Below, piece after piece: positions 16,781 to 23,881 of a DNA stretch of 39,084 nucleotides; the stretch's first letter is position 1, and every line of letters starts with the position of its first letter. Under the pieces are notes generated by a model. It was not told the DNA's origin. It searched no databases and saw nothing but the letters and a program-made list of their open reading frames with translations. This stretch comes from an uncultured Flavobacteriales bacterium (lineage in GTDB: Bacteria; Bacteroidota; Bacteroidia; Flavobacteriales_G; Salibacteraceae). Position numbers and translations under genes: made by a program. Location of the stretch: NCBI GenBank assembly GCA_913062955.1, contig CAJXZP010000038.1:1-39084 (forward strand). Direction: 5' to 3'.

Positions 16781-17974
16781 ATGAAAAAAGAGTTAAAAGA
16801 ACATCAAAAAATTGCCACACGAAACATCGTGCTATATGCTGCTTTGGCTCCCCTTATTCTTGCATTTGTTTCTTATTGGGGTATGGGGATCCATGGATAT
16901 ATTCCGGTAATTTTCTTGGCTTTTTCATTTAGTAATCTACTCATCCTATATCAGTTTTATAAAACCGAAAACCTCATACGGGTTTATTTTCAAGGTTCTA
17001 CATTGATATTTGTCGCTATTGTATTGATTAATGTTTGTAGTGGAGGTATAGATGGGGTCTTTAGTTTTTTCATACCCATAATGGTGTTGTCGGGGTATTC
17101 GATGCGAAAGAAATATGGCCGGTTTTGGTTAGCCATGTCCATTTTGTATTTAATTGTTTTTTACTGGATAGATGGCCCCTTAATTCGTGAAATGAATGAG
17201 GTTGGGCCTCAAGCAAGGCCCTTTTTCATATTTCTTACCCTGATGACAGGGACGATTATTCTAGGTGCTATTTACGGGGAGTATTTGGTGGAATTAATTC
17301 TCCATGGAAAAATAAAAACCAAGCTATTGAAGGCTAAAAATCAAGAGAATGAAATCTTATTAAAGGAAATTCATCATCGAGTAAAAAATAACATGCAGGT
17401 AATTTCAGGCTTGTTGAGTTTACAATCTAGTTTTATTGACGACCCTAAGATTCGTGAGTACTTTAAAGTAAGCCAAGATCGTATAAAAACAATGGGGATT
17501 GTTCACGAGATGTTGTATGAGGAGTCTGACTTTACCATGATTAATTTTCACGAATATTTGAAAAGGCTAGTGGGACAGTTAATTCTTTCCATGAAAGGGA
17601 ATGACCACAACATCGAATTAGAGATTTGTGTGGATGATGTTTCTTTAAACATTGATACGGCTATTCCATTGGGTATCATAATTAATGAAATTGTTACAAA
17701 TTCTTTAAAACACGGGATTACCTCTTCTAATGAAGGGAAGATAACGATAGGGATTGAAAAATTAAATCACCCCTATTTTGTACTTTACATTGGGGATGAT
17801 GGTATGGGTTTACCTCTCGAAATGGATTTCGCTCAGTCCAAAAGCTTTGGATTGAACTTAATAAAAAGTTTGAGTCGGCAGTTAAATGGAGAAATTGAAC
17901 ACGATGTGGATAAAAAAGGGCTTCACTTTGTGGTACAGTTTCAAGAGGTAACCAAACGAAATATTGAGACTTAA
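16781..17974 (+). CDS. Membrane sensor histidine kinase, HisKA_2 type
   Basis: A 397-residue kinase. Residues about 15-175 contain some six hydrophobic membrane segments with almost no periplasmic loop, so the sensed signal is probably in or at the membrane. A short coiled linker leads to the HisKA_2 phosphoacceptor domain: KEIHHRVKNNMQVISGLLSLQ with the phosphorylated His at 198 or 199. The GHKL ATPase follows with the N-box INEIVTNSLKHG, the G1 box DDGMGLPL and the G2 box FGLNLIKSLSRQLNGEIE. HisKA_2 kinases often feed LytTR- or PP2C-type responders. No response regulator is adjacent, so it is an orphan here. The upstream 300 bases carry no gene. Confidence 0.88.
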   Translation: MKKELKEHQKIATRNIVLYAALAPLILAFVSYWGMGIHGYIPVIFLAFSFSNLLILYQFYKTENLIRVYFQGSTLIFVAIVLINVCSGGIDGVFSFFIPIMVLSGYSMRKKYGRFWLAMSILYLIVFYWIDGPLIREMNEVGPQARPFFIFLTLMTGTIILGAIYGEYLVELILHGKIKTKLLKAKNQENEILLKEIHHRVKNNMQVISGLLSLQSSFIDDPKIREYFKVSQDRIKTMGIVHEMLYEESDFTMINFHEYLKRLVGQLILSMKGNDHNIELEICVDDVSLNIDTAIPLGIIINEIVTNSLKHGITSSNEGKITIGIEKLNHPYFVLYIGDDGMGLPLEMDFAQSKSFGLNLIKSLSRQLNGEIEHDVDKKGLHFVVQFQEVTKRNIET

Positions 17975-18063
17975 ACAAACGAATGGTTGAAATACATGTA
18001 ATTGTTCGCCATTCTTTGATCCTTACTTAACGTGAATTTTAATAGTTATCTTAAATTTAGGGT

Positions 18064-18939
18064 ATGATTAGAAATAGTGTATTCTTTTGGCTTCTTTATT
18101 TAATCCTAGTTCCAGTAACAAATGCCCAGGAAGAATCGCTAAGCAAAAAAATGGAGGCTAGTTTGTATATGGAACAGCTTCAAGATTCTCTTGGTCCTGT
18201 GAAAGTACTTCATGCGGAACCTTTATATATTGATTTAATTCGTGATTTAGGGGCTCGAAAGGGCGAACGTGAATGGAATATAGGTCTCGGTTTAACGGAT
18301 AATTTAACATTTGATACCTATGAGGCTTTGGTGGAATATGAGTTTGCACCCGTTGACCGTTTGGGGTTGGAGATCGAGATTCCCTTTTTGATTTATGCCG
18401 CTCAGCCTAACACATCAAAAGATACGATACCTTCTAGTAAAATGGAAAGTTTGAAATTGGGAATTCAATGGACTTTTTTGGTGAATGAGTTGGCAGCTAC
18501 ATCCATGGCCTTAGGATATATCCATGAATTGGAGTTTAATAATTTCAAGGAGTTTGGGAATCCTCTTTTTACGGGTAATGTATACAATCCATTTTTTATT
18601 GTTGCCAAAAGGTGGGGAACTCATTTTCATTCCTTAATCTATACAGGACCAGTTTTCGAACAAGATTTTTTAGATCACTCCTGGCAAAGCAGGTATGAAT
18701 TGAATGCAAGTGCGCATTATATGATATCAGGAACCAGTAATTTCGTGGGAGTTGAGTTTAATCAGTCTTTTGAGCCCCATGATTTTGATATGACTATTCG
18801 TCCGCAAATGCGTGTAAGTATTACCGAAAACGTTTTAGTGGGTATTGTGGTAGGGATTCCGGTAAATAGAGAAAATGAACGGTTCAGCTCATTCCTTCGG
18901 TTAATATGGGAACCTAAAGACCCTCTTAATAATAAATAA
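18064..18939 (+). CDS. Predicted outer-membrane beta-barrel protein with HAEPLYIDLIRDLGARKG motif
   Basis: A 291-residue protein with a signal peptide (about residues 1-21, ending TNAQ|E). A helical polar region leads to the conspicuous motif HAEPLYIDLIRDLGARKG (about residues 49-66). The rest, from about residue 70, is repeated amphipathic strands (EWNIGLGLTDNLTFDTYEAL, AEIEIP-type turns, FVGVEFNQSF, VLVGIVVGIPV) ending in the strand FSSFLRLIWEP. The pattern fits an outer-membrane barrel or transporter-like protein. I recall the motif from other Bacteroidota hypothetical proteins but cannot name a function. It is downstream of the kinase (89 bases) and may be separately transcribed. Confidence 0.7.
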   Translation: MIRNSVFFWLLYLILVPVTNAQEESLSKKMEASLYMEQLQDSLGPVKVLHAEPLYIDLIRDLGARKGEREWNIGLGLTDNLTFDTYEALVEYEFAPVDRLGLEIEIPFLIYAAQPNTSKDTIPSSKMESLKLGIQWTFLVNELAATSMALGYIHELEFNNFKEFGNPLFTGNVYNPFFIVAKRWGTHFHSLIYTGPVFEQDFLDHSWQSRYELNASAHYMISGTSNFVGVEFNQSFEPHDFDMTIRPQMRVSITENVLVGIVVGIPVNRENERFSSFLRLIWEPKDPLNNK

Positions 18940-18964
18940 GAATGTTGATTTGAAAAAATAGTAC

Positions 18965-19305
18965 ATGGCATCCAGTGAGTTTTTAGCAGTTAGAGTCCGA
19001 TGAAGGTTAGTTCAAGCCGGGGAAGTGGAAGAAAAAAAATGATGGGAGGACTCATTTTTATGGTAAATCATAAGATGTGTTTGGGAGTTGATAGGGATAA
19101 AAAGACCACTAATGACCGGTTAATGGTTAGAGTAGGGAAGATTCCGTATCAAGAGCTGTTAAACAACAAAGGGAGTCGTGAAATGGATTTTACAGGATCG
19201 GTAATGCGAGGGTTTCTTTTTATTGATCCAGAAGGTTTTGATGAGGAAGTTGACTTGGATTTCTGGGTAGAAAAAGCCTTGGGATTTAATAAATGGATGA
19301 GTTAG
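18965..19305 (+). pseudogene. TfoX N-terminal-domain gene broken by a stop and a frameshift
   Basis: The ORF beginning at 19000 encodes most of a TfoX_N domain (KKMMGGLIFMVNHKMCLGV, LMVRVGKIPYQELL, MDFTGSVMRGFLFIDPEG, WVEKALGFN). Its first residues are out of frame. In the frame of an ATG at 18965 one reads MASSEFLAVRVR, then TGA (19001-19003), then RLVQAGEVEEKK, which is the expected family start (LAxRVR...VEEKKMMGGL). It then shifts at an A8 run (19032-19039): one more A would join it to the intact part. So there are two lesions in the first 25 codons and about 88 sound codons after. A shortened protein from ATG 19000 cannot be excluded. After it, 19306-19604 is gene-free. Confidence 0.85.
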
Positions 19306-19488
19306 GGTACCTCAATGTTTTCGAGTTAAACACAGTAAAATGTTGGTGTTCGTTAAAAATGAGATTTTTTTTGATAAATGGCCATAAAATTTAATGGCTT
19401 CTAGTTATTGTGGTTCCAACCAGGCAAACACGTTCACTAGGAGTTTCAAATTACGAAAGTAAATAGATGCCCTTCTAGTCCGTTTTAT

Positions 19489-19503
19489 CGGAATTTAATT
19501 CCG
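19489..19503. promoter_or_regulatory. Short perfect palindrome upstream of reductase operon
   Basis: CGGAATT-T-AATTCCG is an inverted repeat with 7-bp arms, about 55 bases upstream of the -7 box at 19559 in an otherwise gene-free 300-base stretch (19306-19604). A regulator site is possible; nothing else in the stretch was recognisable. Confidence 0.3.
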
Positions 19504-19558
19504 TGAAATGTGTTGATCAAAAAGTAATTAATGCTTTAATAATTGGAGACAGGTAGAA

Positions 19559-19566
19559 TATCTTTG
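19559..19566 (+). promoter_or_regulatory. Putative -7 promoter box of reductase/MBL operon
   Basis: TATCTTTG matches TAnnTTTG exactly, with the ATG 38 bases downstream. A -33 TTTG at the usual distance is not seen. Confidence 0.4.
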
Positions 19567-19604
19567 TAGGATTAAAATTGTCTTTTAAATAACCAATTAT
19601 TAAG

Positions 19605-20276
19605 ATGCATTCAAATAAAACAGCCATTGTTATAGGCGCTACAGGATTGGTAGGATCTCATCTAGTTCAGTCTTTATTGGACAACCCAACTTATCATGAG
19701 GTTAGGGTTTTTGTGCGTAGAGAAATGAAAATGGGGCATCCTAAGTTGAAATCATTTGTGGTGGATTTTAATTCTCCAATATCGTATGAAAAGGATTTAA
19801 AGGGCGATGTATTGTTTTCCTGTATGGGAACAACCCTGAAAATTGCGGGTAGTAAAGAAGCCCAATATAAAGTGGATTACACCTTTCAATTTCATGTAGC
19901 GGAATGTGCCAAAAAAAACGGTGTGTCCCAAATGATTTTGGTATCCGCTACGGGGGCAAATAGCCAATCCATGTTTTTTTATTCTCGTATGAAAGGGGAG
20001 TTGGAAGACGCCATAAAAAGATTGAAATTTGATTCCACTGTTTATGTTCGTCCAAGTGTATTAATTGGCGATCGTCCAGAAAATAGAACGGGGGAAAAAA
20101 TTTCTGTGCCACTGATAAACGCAGTTTCCAAAATATTTCCATCTATAAAGAAGTACAAAGGAATAAAAGGGGAGGAGGTAGCTCAAGCTATGCTCCAACT
20201 GTCTAATTCGTTTAGGGATCGTTTTATCTGTATAGAATTAGATGAGCTACTACCGTATTCATCCCTTAAAAAGTAA
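19605..20276 (+). CDS. NAD(P)-binding atypical SDR oxidoreductase, TIP30/HTATIP2-like
   Basis: A 223-residue cytoplasmic Rossmann protein. The dinucleotide-binding turn is IGATGLVGSHLV (about residues 9-20), VFVRREMKMGHPKL follows, FSCMGTTLKIAGS is the typical strand-4 loop of the TIP30 group, and YSRMKGELE carries the Tyr-x-x-x-Lys pair. The Ser of the catalytic triad is within ILVSATGANS. The substrate is unknown; the family is treated as NADPH-dependent. It is followed after two bases by the metallo-hydrolase gene, so the two form an operon. Confidence 0.85.
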   Translation: MHSNKTAIVIGATGLVGSHLVQSLLDNPTYHEVRVFVRREMKMGHPKLKSFVVDFNSPISYEKDLKGDVLFSCMGTTLKIAGSKEAQYKVDYTFQFHVAECAKKNGVSQMILVSATGANSQSMFFYSRMKGELEDAIKRLKFDSTVYVRPSVLIGDRPENRTGEKISVPLINAVSKIFPSIKKYKGIKGEEVAQAMLQLSNSFRDRFICIELDELLPYSSLKK

Positions 20277-20278
20277 GT

Positions 20279-21406
20279 ATGATTTGGAAATGGGTAAAAA
20301 GAATACTGCAAGGTTTAGGGGGGATTCTGGGTTTGATTGGGATAGTAGGTGTCTTATTTGTTAATCTGAGTCCTGAGTTTGGCGGCTCTCCAACAGAAGG
20401 GCAAATTAAAAGGTTTCAAAAAACAGGTCATTATAAAGAAGGGGTTTTTGTGAACCTTCAAAAAACCACAATGGACCTTGGGTTGGATAGTATTTTTAGT
20501 CTAATAGATGAAACCATGAATGGGACATCGGTTAAAAGACCCGATTTCGATATTCCAGTTTTGAAAGTGACTCCTTCTGATTTGGCTAAGCCAACAGCTA
20601 CTCGCTTAATTTGGTTTGGTCATTCTGCATTTTTGCTTCAAATGGATGGTAAAAACATATTATTAGACCCTATGTTGGGTGATGTACCCGCACCAAACCC
20701 TTTTTTGGGTACTACTCGATTTGGTAGAGAGCTACCAATAGAAATTGAGAAATTACCCCAAATAGATGCGATTATTATTTCTCATGACCATTATGATCAT
20801 TTGGATTATGGATCAATTGAAAAACTGAAGTCTAAAACCAAGATGTTTTTTGTCCCGTTGGGAGTAGGCGCTCACTTTAAATCATGGGGGGTGGATTCCA
20901 CGCAAATTGTGGAAATGGATTGGTGGGAAACCATGTTTCTGGATTCTTTGCAAATTTCGTTTGCACCGTCTCGTCATTTTTCGGGTAGGGGACTTACCGA
21001 TAGAAATACCACTCTTTGGGGTTCCTGGATAATTAAAGGAGTAGAAGATAATATTTACTTCTCTGGTGATGGAGGGTACGGTCCCCATTTTAAGGAGATT
21101 GGTGAACAATTCGGTCCTTTTGATTTAGCCATGATGGAATGTGGACAATACAATACGAAATGGAGTCAAATTCACATGATGCCAGAACAAACAGCGCAAG
21201 CTGGACGTGATGTAAAAGCTAAGTTAATTATGCCCATTCATTGGGGTGCTTTCACCTTGGCTTTCCATTCTTGGACAGATCCTGTAGAACGAATATTGCG
21301 TAAATCCAAAGAACTGAACTTACCTATTATTACACCCAAGATAGGAGAGGAAATTTATTTACATCCTGAATCCAACGCGTACCATAGCAAATGGTGGTTA
21401 AAATAA
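20279..21406 (+). CDS. Metallo-beta-lactamase-fold hydrolase, membrane-tethered (UlaG/NAPE-PLD-like)
   Basis: A 375-residue protein with one N-terminal membrane segment (about residues 8-28), probably anchored at the inner membrane with the domain outside the cytoplasm. The MBL core has the motif LIWFGHSAFLLQMDGKNIL, the metal-binding SHDHYDHLD (HxHxDH), then PSRHFSGR, SGDGGYG (bridging Asp) and IHWGAF (final His). Order and spacing match the UlaG/NAPE-phospholipase-D-like group (MBL folds with GHS and LDP motifs, here LLDPMLGD). All metal ligands are present. It is in an operon with the reductase two bases upstream. The substrate is unknown. Confidence 0.87.
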   Translation: MIWKWVKRILQGLGGILGLIGIVGVLFVNLSPEFGGSPTEGQIKRFQKTGHYKEGVFVNLQKTTMDLGLDSIFSLIDETMNGTSVKRPDFDIPVLKVTPSDLAKPTATRLIWFGHSAFLLQMDGKNILLDPMLGDVPAPNPFLGTTRFGRELPIEIEKLPQIDAIIISHDHYDHLDYGSIEKLKSKTKMFFVPLGVGAHFKSWGVDSTQIVEMDWWETMFLDSLQISFAPSRHFSGRGLTDRNTTLWGSWIIKGVEDNIYFSGDGGYGPHFKEIGEQFGPFDLAMMECGQYNTKWSQIHMMPEQTAQAGRDVKAKLIMPIHWGAFTLAFHSWTDPVERILRKSKELNLPIITPKIGEEIYLHPESNAYHSKWWLK

Positions 21407-21420
21407 GTTTGTTTCGTATT

Positions 21421-21454
21421 ACTTAAATTTATTTTATTTTAAATAAAATTAAGT
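21421..21454. promoter_or_regulatory. AT-rich palindrome before the DUF2089 operon
   Basis: ATTTTATTT-T-AAATAAAAT (21431-21449) is a perfect inverted repeat with 9-bp arms. It is enclosed by a second inverted pair, ACTTAA (21421-21426) and TTAAGT (21449-21454), offset by four bases. It lies 57-85 bases upstream of the DUF2089 start, a suitable place for an operator. Being all A/T, it could be partly chance. Confidence 0.45.
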
Positions 21455-21505
21455 AAATTATCAATTTTGTTTAATAATATGTTTACTTTGTGTCAAATTA
21501 TTGAT

Positions 21506-21778
21506 ATGAAGAAGATTCCATTAAATTGTCCCAGCTGTGAAACTCCCTTGGAGGTGACCGAACTAAGTTGTACGGAGTGTGAAACTCGTATTTCCGGTAA
21601 ATTTTCTCTTCCTTTATTGCTCCAACTTCCTCCCGATGAGTTGGAGTTTATTCTCCAATTTATTTTAACCAGTGGGAGCCTAAAAAAAATGGCTATCGAA
21701 ATGGAGAAAAGCTATCCCACCGTTCGAAACAAACTGGATGATGTGATTGAGAAACTAACCCAAATAAAAAATAAATAA
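21506..21778 (+). CDS. DUF2089-family protein, probable small regulator
   Basis: A 90-residue cytoplasmic protein from the ATG at 21506 (MKKIPLNCPSCETPL); a longer reading from TTG 21467 is not needed. It begins with a zinc-ribbon-like pair of CxxC motifs (CPSC, CTEC), then a helical part (LPPDELEFILQFILTSGSLKKMAIEMEKSYPTVRNKLDDV). The latter has the character of a helix-turn-helix (GSLKKMAIEMEKSYPTV), as in DUF2089. Family function is not established; DNA binding is inferred. The next gene starts one base after its stop, and the AT palindrome upstream may be its own operator. Confidence 0.8.
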   Translation: MKKIPLNCPSCETPLEVTELSCTECETRISGKFSLPLLLQLPPDELEFILQFILTSGSLKKMAIEMEKSYPTVRNKLDDVIEKLTQIKNK

Positions 21779-21779
21779 G

Positions 21780-22364
21780 ATGAAAACATTACTATTCAAG
21801 CCATTTGAGCGTTATCAGGAGTCTCATTTGTTAAGTGTTGGAATTATGGCCCTGATTTTAGGGTCTTTTGTAGGTAGTGTTTTAAATGCTCGGTTTGATG
21901 GGGTTTTAGATCTCCATTTTGGTCTTGCGGTTTCATTTTATACCGTTCTTATGGATAATGTGATTAACGTTATTTCTTTATTTATACCATTATTCATTGT
22001 AGGAAAGATAATAAACACGCAAACCCGATTTATTGACTTAATGAATGTGATATTGATTAGTCGAATACCCTATTTTTTATTACCTCTTTTAAACATCTCA
22101 GGAGTAATCACAAAGGCCACTCAAGATCTTATGCCATTGGTAGATAACCCTTTTGGTACGGATCAAATCAGCATGGACACTTATTTTATTGTGACTGGAT
22201 TCGCAGTGGTTTCCATTGGGGCAATGGTTTGGGCTATTGCCTTATTATACCAAGGGTTTAAAGTATCCGTGAATTTAAAAAACAAAATACACATCATTTG
22301 GCTTGGATTGGCCATTCTTGTGGCCGAAATAATTTCAAAACTACTTATTGTTAAATTCAATTAA
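21780..22364 (+). CDS. Yip1-like multipass membrane protein
   Basis: A 194-residue protein with about five hydrophobic segments (roughly residues 18-35, 58-80, 88-105, 136-158, 168-188) and short polar loops. The arrangement, with NVINVISLFIPLFIVGKII followed by a short loop and PYFLLPLLNI, fits the bacterial Yip1/YIP1-family of small membrane proteins; sequence recognition is moderate. It starts one base after the DUF2089 stop and ends one base before the hydrolase ATG, so the three genes form one tight operon. Confidence 0.6.
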   Translation: MKTLLFKPFERYQESHLLSVGIMALILGSFVGSVLNARFDGVLDLHFGLAVSFYTVLMDNVINVISLFIPLFIVGKIINTQTRFIDLMNVILISRIPYFLLPLLNISGVITKATQDLMPLVDNPFGTDQISMDTYFIVTGFAVVSIGAMVWAIALLYQGFKVSVNLKNKIHIIWLGLAILVAEIISKLLIVKFN

Positions 22365-22365
22365 T

Positions 22366-23586
22366 ATGAACAAGATTCTTACTCTTTTGGTTCTTATTTT
22401 ATGTGTAAATACGGTTTTTTCACAGGAAATAGAAATCACCTTCCCTAGCGGTGATCTAACTCTTTCAGGTACTTTGGCCTTACCCGATGGAAATGGTCCT
22501 TTCTCTGTTATGATTCTGGTGCATGGCTCGGGGCCCAATGACCGTGATCAAACCTTAGAAATTGTAGGCGGGAATGCAGCCTGTTTATACCCGGGTTTAT
22601 TGGGGGATACTCTGCGAACTCTAAAAGGCATTTCGGATCGACTAGTGAACCATGGTTTTGCGGTTTTACGCTATGATAAACGTTCGTTTTCCCATGGAGC
22701 TCTATTGGATCCTAAAACAGTTTCTCCATTCGATTTTATACGAGATGTGAATAGCGCTGTGGATTATGTGAAAACAAGAACCGAAATTAATCCGGATTGT
22801 ATTTCCTTAATCGGACATAGTCAAGGAGCTAGTTTAGTTCCAATAGTCGCCAACCAAAGAACAGATATAAAATCCATTATTTGTTTGGGTACACCAGCCA
22901 CACGTATAGATACCCTTATGGCGCAACAATTCCGGGATTTGTACATTATTTGCTTAAACGATTCGGTTACGGGAAATGCATTTTATACGCAAACATTAAA
23001 TGATTTTGTACGTATTAGAAATGGAACTTGGAATTCGAATACACCCTATTTAGGAGCCTACGCCACATTCTGGAATGATTGGATGGATATTGGTGAGGGT
23101 TCCCTATCAGATTTTAACAAGTTGAATATTCCATTTTTAATTCTGCATGGAGAAGAGGACTTTAATATTCCGTTAAGCGATTATTTTATATTACAAAATC
23201 AAGTGACAAATTCGAACGCCTACTTTTCGTTGGTACCAGGTATTAATCATAATATGACGACTTCTATTTCTCCATTGGTATCGGAGCTTGTTTTTTCCGA
23301 AATGAGGGATTTTTTAAGCAGAGTTCCGTGTGTGATGGTAGATATTGAAGATGGAATAATTAAAAAATCGTTCGAGGTGATTCCTAAGAACGGGGGATTT
23401 ATTATAACGAGTGAAGAACCACTTGGTGTTATTCAATTGTACGGAATTGGAGGGAGAGTTTGTTTTGAAACAAAAACGAATAGATTACAGTTGGACATTT
23501 CTACACTAGGAATACCAACAGGAATGTATTTTATTAAGGTTAATACGGGAGATGTAATTGGGGTGATAAAAGTATTTATTCATTAA
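22366..23586 (+). CDS. Secreted alpha/beta hydrolase with T9SS C-terminal domain
   Basis: A 406-residue protein with a signal peptide (residues 1-19, ending VFS|Q). The hydrolase part carries the oxyanion-side motif ILVHGSGPNDRD (about residues 45-56), the nucleophile elbow GHSQGA, the acid loop HGEEDFNIPL and the catalytic His in PGINHNM. It resembles the BAAT/acyl-peptide or dienelactone-type hydrolases of Bacteroidota (HGSGPNDRDET motif). The last 75 residues (to PTGMYFIKVNTGDVIGVIKVFIH) form a degenerate type A T9SS domain, so it is likely released or held on the surface. Start chosen at ATG 22366, one base after the Yip1-like gene. The substrate is unknown. Confidence 0.87.
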   Translation: MNKILTLLVLILCVNTVFSQEIEITFPSGDLTLSGTLALPDGNGPFSVMILVHGSGPNDRDQTLEIVGGNAACLYPGLLGDTLRTLKGISDRLVNHGFAVLRYDKRSFSHGALLDPKTVSPFDFIRDVNSAVDYVKTRTEINPDCISLIGHSQGASLVPIVANQRTDIKSIICLGTPATRIDTLMAQQFRDLYIICLNDSVTGNAFYTQTLNDFVRIRNGTWNSNTPYLGAYATFWNDWMDIGEGSLSDFNKLNIPFLILHGEEDFNIPLSDYFILQNQVTNSNAYFSLVPGINHNMTTSISPLVSELVFSEMRDFLSRVPCVMVDIEDGIIKKSFEVIPKNGGFIITSEEPLGVIQLYGIGGRVCFETKTNRLQLDISTLGIPTGMYFIKVNTGDVIGVIKVFIH

Positions 23587-23762
23587 ATAATTACAAATAC
23601 TCCGCTGAAATTCCTTTCGATTTATTCCAATTTGGTAAGCAATATTTAAGAGGTTGTTTGTTCCACCCGCTGGAATTTCGCAAAATTCATGATCCTATAT
23701 ATTGGACTTTCTCTTTATCCTTAGGAAGGCTTGAAAAATTGATTTATGGCAAGTTTAAATGA
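23544..23762 (+). pseudogene. Possible 3' fragment of an unknown gene
   Basis: The frame is open for about 72 codons from 23544 and ends at TGA 23760-23762, beginning inside the hydrolase 3' end. From about 23583 the translation looks protein-like (FGKQYLRGC, FHPLEFRKIHDPIYW, SLGRLEKLIYGKF), but there is no ATG, GTG or TTG start. A second frame opens at ATG 23746 (MASLNEDNIPLPLGVIRR) and runs into the terminator region. I read it tentatively as the end of a lost gene; it could be chance. No family recognised. Confidence 0.3.
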
Positions 23763-23835
23763 AGATAATATTCCTTTGCCTTTGGGCGTAATAAGACGGG
23801 TTGAGTGTATCATTCTTTTAATTATTACGCACAAA

Positions 23836-23869
23836 AAAACCGCTAAGAATAAAAACTCTTAGCGGTTTT
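23836..23869. terminator. Bidirectional intrinsic terminator
   Basis: AAAACCGCTAAGA (23836-23848) pairs perfectly with TCTTAGCGGTTTT (23857-23869) with an 8-base loop. It serves the DUF2089 operon on the plus strand and the Asp-box protein gene on the minus strand. Confidence 0.9.
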
Positions 23870-23881
23870 GTATGATTTTTA

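Noticed and set aside
19032-19039. A8 run as a programmed slippage site restoring the tfoX-like frame
   Set aside because: Slippage would not bypass the TGA at 19001 in the same frame, so two lesions remain.
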